Assembly: GCA_017526585.1 (NCBI GenBank)
Contig: JAFXRC010000041.1
Coordinates: 62,001-126,000, forward strand
Source of the DNA: Fibrobacter sp.
GTDB lineage: Bacteria; Fibrobacterota; Fibrobacteria; Fibrobacterales; Fibrobacteraceae
Reading direction: 5' to 3'
DNA length: 64,000 nucleotides
Shown: piece by piece, positions 17,717 through 26,007 of the stretch
How positions within the stretch are numbered: position 1 is the first letter of the stretch
Layout: the number at the start of each line of letters is the position of its first letter
The notes under the pieces: model-generated
Seen by the model: the letters and a program-made list of their open reading frames with translations, nothing else
Told to the model about the DNA's origin: nothing
Database searches by the model: none
Translations under genes and position numbers: made by a program

Positions 17717-18562
17717 CTATATTTCAAGGAACGCCTTCAAGTCTTCCATGCGTTTTTTAGCCATTTCGACGCCGTGTTCGTAGGACTCGTTCATCTTTTC
17801 CATGTTGGTGTCGAACTGATCGCACAAGTCAATCACCGGACGGATCAAGAACAGCCGCCCTTCTTTTTCGAGCTCTTCTATCCGCACAAACATCTTCTCA
17901 TAGCGTTTGAGGCGAATCATGAGCGCACGGAAAAGATCCGGGTACTTGCGTTTGTACATCGGATTCAAAATCGCGCGGTACTTGCGGAAGTCGGTCACTG
18001 CCTCGCCCGGATAATGCGTTGAAATGGCGACCACCTTGTCGCAGCCCTTTTCAAAGGCGCGCTCGAACGGAATCGGCGCGGTAATGCATCCATCGGCATA
18101 GTGCTTGTCGTCGAGCGATGCAATCGGGAAAATCATCGGCAAGGCGCAGCTTGCGCTGATCAAGTCCAGCAGGCGCTTCTTATCGTTCTTTTCGGACTTG
18201 AACTCGGCACGGCCCGTCTCGCAACAGGTAAGGCCGATTTCAAATTCAACTTTTGAATTGCGGTAAGCCTCAAAATCGAGCGGCATCTCGCCATCTGCCG
18301 AAAGGTAGTTCAGCGCGTAGAATTCCTTCTGGATTCCGATAAACTTGCTGGCCCATTTTTTTCCCTTTTGCAGGCGCGTCGGAAGTACAATGAAACGCAG
18401 GCGCCCCTGCTGGTGCGTAATGTAGTTGACCGCCGCATGGGCCCCCGCAGAGACTCCCGACACATAGTCGAATTGGATGTTTTCGTCCATGAGCGTATCG
18501 AGTACGCCCGCACTGAACATCGTCTGGCGAGAGCCGCCTTCTAGAGCCAACCCGACTTTCAC
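17717..18562 (-). CDS. Patatin-like phospholipase
   Basis: 281 residues. The Ser-Asp dyad of patatins is visible: glycine-rich loop LALEGGSRQTMFSAGVLD (5-22), nucleophile GVSAG with Ser38, and the aspartate in YADGCI near 157 (the family usually has DGG or DGA; here DGC). The type is that of YjjU-like bacterial patatins, which cleave acyl esters from lipids. It has no signal peptide. The gene overlaps plsC by four bases (ATGA) and is last in fabG-fabZ-plsC-patatin, suggesting acyl-chain remodelling in phospholipid metabolism. Confidence 0.9.
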   Translation of the reverse strand: MKVGLALEGGSRQTMFSAGVLDTLMDENIQFDYVSGVSAGAHAAVNYITHQQGRLRFIVLPTRLQKGKKWASKFIGIQKEFYALNYLSADGEMPLDFEAYRNSKVEFEIGLTCCETGRAEFKSEKNDKKRLLDLISASCALPMIFPIASLDDKHYADGCITAPIPFERAFEKGCDKVVAISTHYPGEAVTDFRKYRAILNPMYKRKYPDLFRALMIRLKRYEKMFVRIEELEKEGRLFLIRPVIDLCDQFDTNMEKMNESYEHGVEMAKKRMEDLKAFLEI

Positions 18563-19257
18563 GCCTGCACCTCCTCGGGTGTATCCGCGGCAACAGGCAA
18601 AACCGGCGCATCGTCTACGCCAAGAGCCCGCTGCTTGAGTCCCCAGACCTTCTGCCTAAAGTATTCGCTGCGTTCGGCCAAGTGCTTCGAGGACGGGATT
18701 CCCTTCACGCGTTCAATCTTTTCAGGTTCGCTCACGACAATCTGCGTGCGGTGTCCACGCTTATAAATGCCATCGATTCCCACCGACAAGACCGGTGCAC
18801 CCGTACTGCGGGCAAGGAATGCAAAACCCGTCTTGAATTCGTTCAGCAGGCCGTCATAGCGGCACTTGCCTTCGGGGAAAATGATGACATTGTTTCCCTT
18901 TTCCAGTTCACGCTTGGCGAGCAACGCCCATTCGGTATCCATGTTAAAGCGGTCGCAAGGAATCACGCACTTCACGCGGGTCAGCGCCCAGCTGAAATGC
19001 GGGTCTTCGATCTGGTCTTTTGCCACCACGATGCTTTTGTGATGAAAAAAGATAGCGAGCATCATCAGGGGGTCCCACATGCTCGTATGGTTCGCGATAA
19101 TCACCGAGGGCGTCTTAAGGCGCGGGGACTTTACGGTTTCACCGACGAAGGTCACCTTCGGGCGGTACCAAACAAACAAATAGACGCGCACGGTGTAGAT
19201 GACTATCACCATGACGAGTTGCATGAAAAGTTCGAACAGCGGGTTCTTCTTTTTCAT
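18559..19257 (-). CDS. plsC: 1-acyl-sn-glycerol-3-phosphate acyltransferase (PlsC-like)
   Basis: 232 residues. An N-terminal membrane helix (about 8-30) precedes the catalytic NHTSMWD (His57, Asp62) and substrate motif FPEGKCRYDG, with PVLSVGIDG later. The family transfers an acyl group to lysophosphatidate on the cytoplasmic face. A Pro/Val-rich tail (PVLPVAADTPEEVQA) is extra. Its start overlaps the fabZ stop (TAATG) and its end overlaps the patatin start, so translation is coupled along the operon. A second member is encoded at 32365-33108, so the specific acceptor of each is uncertain. Confidence 0.88.
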   Translation of the reverse strand: MKKKNPLFELFMQLVMVIVIYTVRVYLFVWYRPKVTFVGETVKSPRLKTPSVIIANHTSMWDPLMMLAIFFHHKSIVVAKDQIEDPHFSWALTRVKCVIPCDRFNMDTEWALLAKRELEKGNNVIIFPEGKCRYDGLLNEFKTGFAFLARSTGAPVLSVGIDGIYKRGHRTQIVVSEPEKIERVKGIPSSKHLAERSEYFRQKVWGLKQRALGVDDAPVLPVAADTPEEVQA

Positions 19258-19703
19258 TATTTTCCGAGACTTTCTTTCGGGATGCTCGTAAAGGTCAGGG
19301 CACCCTTCGCATGAACGTTGCCATTCACTTTCACAACGCAGTCAAAACCGACCAGCACGCCGCCTTCTTTTGTCTTCTTGACAGAGATTTCAAGCTGGTC
19401 ACCCGGAATCACCGGCTTCACGAACTTGAATCCGTCAATCTTCAAAAGCACGTAGAGATTCTTTTCCAAATCTTCGGCAGGCTTTTCAATCACAAGCGAG
19501 CAAAGCTGAGCGCAACTTTCCACAATGAGCACGCCCGGCATAATCGGGGTTCCCGGAAAGTGTCCCGTAAAGTACGGCTCGTTCACGCTCACGTTCTTGA
19601 TGCCCACGGCAGATTCGTTCGGCGTAAGTTCCGTGACACGCTCGATCATCTGGAACGGCGGACGCTGAGCAATCTTTTCGCTGATTTCGTAAATGTTCAT
19701 CAT
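19257..19703 (-). CDS. fabZ: 3-hydroxyacyl-ACP dehydratase (FabZ-like)
   Basis: 148 residues, one hot-dog fold. The active-site stretch [16 protein letters not shown] (47-62) contains the catalytic His48 and Glu62, exactly as in FabZ, which dehydrates 3-hydroxyacyl-ACP in fatty-acid elongation. The ATG overlaps the fabG stop by four bases. Being paired with fabG and plsC supports a role in membrane fatty-acid synthesis; a specialised lipid product cannot be excluded because the condensing enzyme is not here. Confidence 0.92.
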   Translation of the reverse strand: MMNIYEISEKIAQRPPFQMIERVTELTPNESAVGIKNVSVNEPYFTGHFPGTPIMPGVLIVESCAQLCSLVIEKPAEDLEKNLYVLLKIDGFKFVKPVIPGDQLEISVKKTKEGGVLVGFDCVVKVNGNVHAKGALTFTSIPKESLGK

Positions 19704-20431
19704 AGGGAAAGTCCTCCGTCGAGCACGAACACCTGGCCGGTCACATAAGCGAACTGGTCAGAGGCCAAGGCAGACACGATGTTTGCGACTTCGTCGGCAG
19801 AACCGAAGCGCTTGAGCGGAATCTTTTCAAGGTAGCCCTTGCGGGTCTCTTCGGGAATCGCACCGATCATATCTGTTGCGATAAAGCCCGGAGCCACGGC
19901 ATTCACGCGGATACCGAAACCGCCCAGTTCCTTGGCTAGCGTCTGTGTCAGCGAATTCACGGCACCCTTCGTGGCACTGTAGACAGCCTGACCCGCGAGA
20001 GCGAACTTCGAAGACACGGAACTCATGTTGATGATCACGCCGGACTTCTGCTTGTACATCTTCACGGCCACCTGCTGTGCGCAGTAGAAGTAACCCTTCA
20101 CGTTCAGGTCGAAGCACTTGTCCAAGGTTTCGGGATTCATCATCATCAGGTATTCGTCGCGAACGATACCTGCGTTGTTCACCAGCACGTCAATGCGGCC
20201 GTAAGCCTTGAACACCTCGCGGACCATGACCTTCACCTGGGAGAGGTCGGCCACGTTCGCCTTGTAAATCATGCCGTCACCGCCCTCGGCCTTGATCTGG
20301 TCGAGCGTCTGCTGCGCGGCCTCGTCGGAACTGGAGTAGTTCACCACGACCGTGTAGCCGTCACGGGCAAGACGCAAGGCACAAGCCTTGCCGATTCCCT
20401 TCGATGCACCTGTAACCAAAGCAACTTTCAT
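19700..20431 (-). CDS. fabG: 3-oxoacyl-ACP reductase (FabG)
   Basis: The ATG at 20431 follows GGGAGG; an in-frame upstream ATG adds 12 residues of no family type. The 243-residue product is a classical short-chain dehydrogenase: NADP-binding TGASKGIG (7-14), VNNAG (84-88), catalytic Ser138, Tyr151 and Lys155 (YSATK), and GFIATDM. FabG reduces 3-oxoacyl-ACP in the elongation cycle. It is the first gene of the fabG-fabZ-plsC-patatin operon; the 190-base region upstream separates it from the HD-GYP gene and should hold the promoter. Confidence 0.93.
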   Translation of the reverse strand: MKVALVTGASKGIGKACALRLARDGYTVVVNYSSSDEAAQQTLDQIKAEGGDGMIYKANVADLSQVKVMVREVFKAYGRIDVLVNNAGIVRDEYLMMMNPETLDKCFDLNVKGYFYCAQQVAVKMYKQKSGVIINMSSVSSKFALAGQAVYSATKGAVNSLTQTLAKELGGFGIRVNAVAPGFIATDMIGAIPEETRKGYLEKIPLKRFGSADEVANIVSALASDQFAYVTGQVFVLDGGLSL

Positions 20432-20621
20432 AGGTCCTCCCACAGTTCGTTTCAGTTTATTTTTCACCGCAAATTTAACAAAAAAAACGGAAACGGCCTT
20501 CCCAACCGATCACAAAAGCGACAAAAGTACAAAATCAAGGGGCGAAACGACAGTTCATTTGTTCGAAATAGCCGAGTACAAGGCTCCGCTACCTACAAGC
20601 AAAGCGTTTCACCCCTGTTCT

Positions 20622-22838
20622 CTACGACTTCGGGGCGTCACTCTTTTCTGGAGCCGTGGATTTATCAAGTTCGATGCTCGCTTCGGAGCCGGACTGATCA
20701 AGCCTCGTCCTTTCGCTGTAGAGCTTCTCAGATATATGCGTGAATGTTTCGACAATTTCCGGATCGAAATGCCTGCCCGCTCCTTCGGTAATGATCGCCA
20801 TCGCCTTTTCGTAGGTGAAGGGCTTCTTATACACGCGCTCGGCAACCAGGGCATCGAACACGTCGGCAACCGCCATGATTCTTGCTGAGAGCGGAATCTC
20901 TTCGCCCTTGATTCCTGTCGGATAACCCGTGCCGTCCCACTTCTCGTGGTGGTAGTGGGCCATGTCAATCGATTCGTTCAGGTAGTTTGCATCAATAGTG
21001 TCGCCCGCATTTTCCACCATCTTCGTAAGGATTTTCCAACCTTCGGTGGTGTGGCTCTTCATGATGCCAAACTCTTCGTCAGTGAGCTTACCCGGTTTGT
21101 TCAAGATCAAGTCGGACACGGCAATCTTTCCGATGTCATGGAGAGGAGCTGCGCGCTTGAGTTTCTGCACAAACTCTTCGGTGAGCACGTCGGGGAACTT
21201 GCCTTCCTTCTTGAGCTGTTCGGCCAAAGCTTCCACATAGGCGGCAGTCTTCTTAATATGATTACCGGTGCTCTTGTCGCGGGCTTCGACGACTTCAGCG
21301 AATTCCATAATAATCACTTCCTGCATCTTGCGGATTCGTTCCGCCTGCCCCTGCACCTGCGAAATAAAGTTGTAGGTGTCGGAGGCCATCGCCTGCAGGG
21401 AGTCGTAAAGGTTTCCAATTTCATCGAGAGACTGGATCTTCAGGTCGACCACGCGGTCAGCCGCAAGCTTGATCTGCTCGAGGTTCACCTTTTCGTTATC
21501 CATGGAACTAGCAATCATGGTCGTTCCAGAGAACTTCATCGCCGCCGTAGCCATGCGGTTCACGGGAATCACAACGCCGCGGTTCACCAGTTCGATAATG
21601 ACGCTCATGATGATAATCGAAAGGCCAAAGAACAGCGAAAGCATCTTGATGAAGAACATGGCCTCGTCGGCGGAAATTTCCGTCATGTCAATGTCTGCAG
21701 CCACATAGGCAACGGTCCGTCCGCTCGAATTCTTAAGCGGAGTGTACACCGTGAGTAGCCAGCCGAACTGGTCGTCCGAAATAATCGGATCGATGGTACC
21801 ACCGGCAAAAAGCGTCGGCAAGTAAGGTTCAAAGGTCGGATCAAACGGAATAATTTCTCCAGCGGTTCCGCCAGGCTGACCATCGGTATCCAGGTCAAAC
21901 ACTACATGGCAGCCGTCCCGTTCAATCTTATATATATACAGGAACTTCGTCTGCGGGAAGCTTTCACGAATGCCATACAAGATGCTTTTGACATGCTTGT
22001 ATTCTTCGGCGCTGTCGCCCATCGCGATATATTCATCGACTCGGTCGGCATACACAACACGTGACGCCGCTTCAGTCACACCTGTCGCAATATCCACAAA
22101 CCTCTTGATGGAGTTGTCGCGGTAGAGGAAGAAGCCGATGGTACAGGCGAGAGCCCCCAGGAGCACCTGGGCAAAAATGACCAGCACCACCACCTTGTGC
22201 AGCAAGGAATGTTTCACGGTCTTTTTCGCATGGCTATTGCTCGAGTCGCGCAGGAACACCTTGTTCAAGTGGTTCTTTAGGCGCCGCGGGATAAAGCGGA
22301 ACAGGAACACCGCGGCAACCACGACAGAACCCTTGTCGAACACATCAATGATAATGTCCGCCAGAAGCTGCGACACGAACTTGCTATAGCCGAACACCCC
22401 GTGGAACGCGTTCGCGAAGGGAGCCGTTACGCCCTGACCGAAATTCAATCCATAAAGGAAGTAGGTGAAGAGCGAGCCGACGCCGCCGCCGATAATGGCA
22501 AACGAGACGATGACGACAAAGAGCCTAGGAATGTTCGTAAAGAAGCGCTGGTGGTAATAGAAGGTCGCCATCGCCGCAATCAAGATGCTGATGACGCCGT
22601 AGTACATCGTCTCGGGCTCGGAGATCCCGTTGATGGCGTTCGAAGCAAAGCCGACAATCACCGCCGGGAGGTTTCCACCGAGCATGGCGGTTATAATTGT
22701 TCCAGTACAGTCCAGGTAGAGGGGAATCCCCATGGCCAGGGCGAGGCGTGCAGGAACCACATTCAAAAGAATTCCTGCCACAATCAACAGAATCGCAGAC
22801 ACTAAAGTCGGATGATTTCGATAATCAAACACCTTCAT
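20622..22838 (-). CDS. HD-GYP domain membrane protein (putative c-di-GMP phosphodiesterase)
   Basis: 738 residues. The N-terminus has about six membrane helices (10-200) resembling substrate-binding units of ECF/QueT-type transporters, then another helix (about 222-245), an extracytoplasmic sensor region (about 250-385), a helix near 395-415, a HAMP-like stretch, a coiled coil (about 480-520) and an HD-GYP domain. Its key residues are present: HDIGKI near 566 and HHEKWDGTGYP near 632. HD-GYP proteins hydrolyse cyclic di-GMP. A Ser/Glu/Lys-rich tail ends the protein. The two-part membrane region is unusual. It lies 13 bases after the yggU gene on the same strand. Confidence 0.87.
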   Translation of the reverse strand: MKVFDYRNHPTLVSAILLIVAGILLNVVPARLALAMGIPLYLDCTGTIITAMLGGNLPAVIVGFASNAINGISEPETMYYGVISILIAAMATFYYHQRFFTNIPRLFVVIVSFAIIGGGVGSLFTYFLYGLNFGQGVTAPFANAFHGVFGYSKFVSQLLADIIIDVFDKGSVVVAAVFLFRFIPRRLKNHLNKVFLRDSSNSHAKKTVKHSLLHKVVVLVIFAQVLLGALACTIGFFLYRDNSIKRFVDIATGVTEAASRVVYADRVDEYIAMGDSAEEYKHVKSILYGIRESFPQTKFLYIYKIERDGCHVVFDLDTDGQPGGTAGEIIPFDPTFEPYLPTLFAGGTIDPIISDDQFGWLLTVYTPLKNSSGRTVAYVAADIDMTEISADEAMFFIKMLSLFFGLSIIIMSVIIELVNRGVVIPVNRMATAAMKFSGTTMIASSMDNEKVNLEQIKLAADRVVDLKIQSLDEIGNLYDSLQAMASDTYNFISQVQGQAERIRKMQEVIIMEFAEVVEARDKSTGNHIKKTAAYVEALAEQLKKEGKFPDVLTEEFVQKLKRAAPLHDIGKIAVSDLILNKPGKLTDEEFGIMKSHTTEGWKILTKMVENAGDTIDANYLNESIDMAHYHHEKWDGTGYPTGIKGEEIPLSARIMAVADVFDALVAERVYKKPFTYEKAMAIITEGAGRHFDPEIVETFTHISEKLYSERTRLDQSGSEASIELDKSTAPEKSDAPKS

Positions 22839-22851
22839 ACCACACCTGCTT

Positions 22852-23073
22852 CTACATTACAATTTCCACAACCTTCTTATTGTTGGTGGTCCCCGTCACC
22901 ACAGATACATCCCTCTTGTGAACCCCAAAGTGCGACGCCAGAAGTTCGCAAATAGCCTCGTTGGCAGCTCCATCTACGGGAGGCGCCTTCACCTCGACCT
23001 TGTAGCTGCCGTCAGGCTGTTTCACGACGCTTTCGCGTTTGCTTCTCGCATGTACTTTAATATTGATTTTCAT
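22852..23073 (-). CDS. DUF167/YggU family protein
   Basis: 73 residues, typical of the small YggU family. The conserved segment VKAPPVDGAANEAICELL (about 28-45) and VVTGTTNNKK are clear. Function is unknown in any organism; the fold is a small alpha/beta domain. Its ATG overlaps the divIVA stop (TAATG), a gene order (DivIVA then YggU) also found in other bacteria. Confidence 0.9.
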   Translation of the reverse strand: MKINIKVHARSKRESVVKQPDGSYKVEVKAPPVDGAANEAICELLASHFGVHKRDVSVVTGTTNNKKVVEIVM

Positions 23074-23585
23074 TAGGCGAGAACATTTCCTTGCGGAGCC
23101 GCCGGACGAGCCTTCAGCTCTTCTTGCATACGCTGGTCGTTTTCCATCGCCGAAAGCAGGTCCTCCTGTCCCTTAATCAGGGCGCGACAGCGGATAAAAT
23201 AGTTCGTACGCAGCTGCTTGAGCTGTTCGATTTCCATGCGGAGCTCTTCGGCCTCCTTCTTGGTGGACTCCACCTCGCGAACGGCACGCGCCTTCGCTTC
23301 GGCGACGATGAGTTCGGCTTCCTTTTCGGCAGACGCCTTGACTTCGTCAACGGTGCGCTGCATGGTGACGACGGCATCCTGTATGGTCTTTTCAATCTGG
23401 CGGTAGTAATTGACGCGCTCTTCGGCAACCTTGAGCCGTTCAGTCAGGTCGGTCCTGTCTCTGGACATCTGTTCGAACGCCCCGGCGGCAGTTTCTAGAA
23501 ACGCCTTGACCTCTTCAGGGTCGACACCGCCAAAGTTTTTCTTGTGAAAAGTCTGGTTACGAATATCCAAAGGTGTAAGTTCCAT
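23073..23585 (-). CDS. DivIVA-domain coiled-coil protein
   Basis: 170 residues. The N-terminus MELTPLDIRNQTFHKKNFGG, followed by VDPEEVKAFLE, matches the DivIVA lipid-binding crossed-loop domain. The rest is nearly continuous coiled coil (about 40-150) with an Ala/Pro-rich tail. DivIVA-type proteins bind curved membrane and organise poles or septa; in Gram-negative phyla the role is less known. AGGA lies upstream of the ATG. It is divergent from the GGDEF-like gene and translationally coupled to yggU. Confidence 0.88.
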   Translation of the reverse strand: MELTPLDIRNQTFHKKNFGGVDPEEVKAFLETAAGAFEQMSRDRTDLTERLKVAEERVNYYRQIEKTIQDAVVTMQRTVDEVKASAEKEAELIVAEAKARAVREVESTKKEAEELRMEIEQLKQLRTNYFIRCRALIKGQEDLLSAMENDQRMQEELKARPAAPQGNVLA

Positions 23586-23739
23586 ACGAATTCCTACAAA
23601 AAAATTGCCGTTTTCAGCCTTTATTAACCATTTGAAATATAAAAACTTGAGATAAAATTCAAATCGGTCATTAAAAAATAAGATTAAAAAAGCCGAAATA
23701 TCTTTTCAACCCCTAGATTTTCAAACTATATTTCATCAT

Positions 23740-24828
23740 ATGGTGAAGGCTATCAAAAAATTCTGGAAAGCTCAGGATACGCTAGAACGAAAGATGTTCT
23801 GGTCGATTTTGGTAGTTGTGACCATTGTGGCGACATTTTCCGCCATTTTTACGGTTTTTGAAGGATTTAACGCCGCCGCGTCGCTTGCAAGCCTCGGCTG
23901 CGCGGTCCTCTGCTTCGTCATCGCCTTTATAGCCGTCAAGACGACCCAATACAACCAGTGCTACCTGTTCATGTGCTGCATGCTCAGCTGTTTCCTCCTG
24001 CCACTCCTGTTCCTATTCTGCGGCGGAATCACCAGCGGCATGCCCCTGTACTGCATCACGTCCATCGCGCTAATCGCCCTCGCTGCTCGTGGAAAGGCAA
24101 AAATCGCCGCATTTATCATATCGATGGTCATCCTGATGGTCGTCGTGTACCTTTCCTGGGTAAACCCCGACATGGTCTTCACGACTCTCGACAGGGATGC
24201 TTCGTACCTCGACTTCATTGTGACCATTTTCCTAACCGGCATTACGCTCTTTGCCGTGGGCTCCCTTTCGCTGATGGCATACGCCGACGAACGCGAAAAG
24301 AATGCACAACTCATCGCAAAACTCGACTACCTTTCGATGCACGACCAGCTCACGGGGCTATACAACAGGCGCTACTTGCTTCAGTACCTTGAGAACTTCG
24401 TGTGGAAGCGTCGCAACGATTACTACCTCGCCATGCTCGATCTGGATAATTTCAAACAAATTAATTGTAACTGTGGAAACGACTTTGGCGATCACATCAT
24501 CAGCACCGTAGGCAAGGCGCTACAACGCTACGAGGATTCCTCCGCAGGCGAATGCGTCGCCCGATTCGGCTGCGAAAAATACATGTACGTGATTAATGCC
24601 GGTTCTGAAGTCGAAGCCTACGCCAAGGTGGAATCGTTCCGCAAGGCGGTTCGCCAAATGCATTTTGAAAAATCCGTCACGGTAAACGTCACGGTAAGCG
24701 GCGGACTCATTCCCTGCAACAGCAAGGCGATTACCGATGTAAAGCAGCTGCTGTTCAAGGTAGACGAGCTAGTGGCTTCAGCCAAGAAACAAGGCAAGAA
24801 CCAAATCCGCAACATGGTGGAAAATTAA
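23740..24828 (+). CDS. GGDEF-like membrane protein with degenerate signature
   Basis: 362 residues. Six membrane helices fill about 18-185 (MASE-like), followed by a diguanylate-cyclase fold beginning at DQLTGLYNRRYL. The fold elements are kept (DLDNFKQIN, DFGDHII), but the signature that should be GG(D/E)EF reads GCEKY (ARFGCEKYMYV, near 276-280). Without the central glycine and acid the protein should not make c-di-GMP; it may sense nucleotide or act through its membrane part. It starts 154 bases from the divergent divIVA gene and ends in a strong terminator. Confidence 0.87.
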   Translation: MVKAIKKFWKAQDTLERKMFWSILVVVTIVATFSAIFTVFEGFNAAASLASLGCAVLCFVIAFIAVKTTQYNQCYLFMCCMLSCFLLPLLFLFCGGITSGMPLYCITSIALIALAARGKAKIAAFIISMVILMVVVYLSWVNPDMVFTTLDRDASYLDFIVTIFLTGITLFAVGSLSLMAYADEREKNAQLIAKLDYLSMHDQLTGLYNRRYLLQYLENFVWKRRNDYYLAMLDLDNFKQINCNCGNDFGDHIISTVGKALQRYEDSSAGECVARFGCEKYMYVINAGSEVEAYAKVESFRKAVRQMHFEKSVTVNVTVSGGLIPCNSKAITDVKQLLFKVDELVASAKKQGKNQIRNMVEN

Positions 24829-24831
24829 CGG

Positions 24832-24855
24832 AATCCCTGCTCGGCAGGGATTTTT
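24832..24855 (+). terminator. Rho-independent terminator after GGDEF-like gene
   Basis: A perfect nine-base stem AATCCCTGC / GCAGGGATT with loop TCG is followed by Ts. It begins three bases after the stop codon and isolates the following hisE operon. Confidence 0.9.
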
Positions 24856-24907
24856 CATTTCGGCACTTTTTCTATCTTTACATCCGTAAAAATTTAAGAG
24901 GTCCATT

Positions 24908-25168
24908 ATGACATTTGAAGAAATGTACGCCCTGGCGTGCCAGCGCAAAAAAGAAATGCCCGAAGGCAAGGGAACCACTGAACTGTTCAAGAAGGGTCCG
25001 CACGCCATCGGCAAGAAGCTTGTGGAAGAAGCCGCCGAAAGCTGGCAGGCAGCCCGCTTCGAAAGCCGCGACGCCCAGTGCCTTGAACTTTCGCAGGTGC
25101 TCTACTATGTGGCCGTGATGATGGCCGAAAAAGGTCTCACTCTCGAAGAGGTGTACGCTAAACTATGA
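24908..25168 (+). CDS. hisE: Phosphoribosyl-ATP pyrophosphatase
   Basis: 86 residues, one all-alpha MazG-like domain. KLVEEAAESWQAA (about 37-49) is the metal-binding helix and the second acidic helix (DAQCLELSQVLYYVAVMM) follows. HisE converts phosphoribosyl-ATP to phosphoribosyl-AMP, step 2 of histidine synthesis. GAGG precedes the ATG with good spacing. It overlaps hisG by four bases (ATGA). It stands alone rather than fused to HisI. Confidence 0.93.
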   Translation: MTFEEMYALACQRKKEMPEGKGTTELFKKGPHAIGKKLVEEAAESWQAARFESRDAQCLELSQVLYYVAVMMAEKGLTLEEVYAKL

Positions 25169-26004
25169 TTAAGGTAGCTCTTCCGAACAAGGGTATGCTC
25201 TTTGAGCCCACCCAGGAACTCCTGAAGGCTTGCGGCTACAAGGCTTCCAAGCCCTACAAGACTTTAACTCAGCTCGACACGAAGAACGGCATTGAGTTCT
25301 TCTTCCTGCGTCCCAGCGACATTCCCATGTACGTGGGTCGTGGCATCATCGATGCAGGCATCACCGGCATTGACTTCAACGCCGAAGCAAAGAGCCCCGC
25401 GGTGAAGGTCCTGGACCTCCCCTTCGGCGCCTCCAAGATGTGCGCCGCCGTGCCCAACGAAAGCCCGGTGCAGTCCCTTGACGAACTGAAGAACTCGACC
25501 ATCGCCACCAGCTTCCCGAACATCGTCGAAGGTTTCTACAAGAAGCCGATGGATTTCGTGGTGCTCGAAGGCGCCGTCGAAATCTCGGTGAGCCTCGGCG
25601 TTGCCGACGCCATCGTCGACGTGGTCGAAACGGGTACGACTCTCAAGCAGGCTGGACTGCGTATCGTGGGCGAACCGCTTTTCCGTAGCAATGCCGCCCT
25701 GTTCTGCAACCCGCAGAAGACCGAACTCGAAGAAGTCAACACGCTCATCCGCCGCATCGAAGGAAAGCTCGTCGCCCAGTCATACATGATGATTGAGTAC
25801 GATTGCCCCGCCGAACTTCTCCAGAAGGCATGTGAACTTACGCCCGGACTCGACGCCCCGACGGTGACCAAGCTGCACGGCCGCGAATGGTACTCCGTGA
25901 AGGCGATGGTCCCGCAGGAAGAAGCAAACTCCATCATGGACAAGCTTTGGGACGCTGGTGCCAGGAGCATCCTCCTGTTCGGCATCAAGAGTGCCCGCAT
26001 CTAG
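25165..26004 (+). CDS. hisG: ATP phosphoribosyltransferase, long form
   Basis: 279 residues, the size of the long HisG with a C-terminal ACT-like histidine-binding domain (about 205-279) and no need for HisZ. The PRPP-binding signature DAIVDVVETGTTLKQAGL is near 150-167, and the N-terminus KVALPNKGMLFEP is typical. It catalyses the first, feedback-controlled step of histidine synthesis. Only hisE and hisG occur here; other his genes are elsewhere. Confidence 0.95.
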   Translation: MIKVALPNKGMLFEPTQELLKACGYKASKPYKTLTQLDTKNGIEFFFLRPSDIPMYVGRGIIDAGITGIDFNAEAKSPAVKVLDLPFGASKMCAAVPNESPVQSLDELKNSTIATSFPNIVEGFYKKPMDFVVLEGAVEISVSLGVADAIVDVVETGTTLKQAGLRIVGEPLFRSNAALFCNPQKTELEEVNTLIRRIEGKLVAQSYMMIEYDCPAELLQKACELTPGLDAPTVTKLHGREWYSVKAMVPQEEANSIMDKLWDAGARSILLFGIKSARI

Positions 26005-26007
26005 ACC

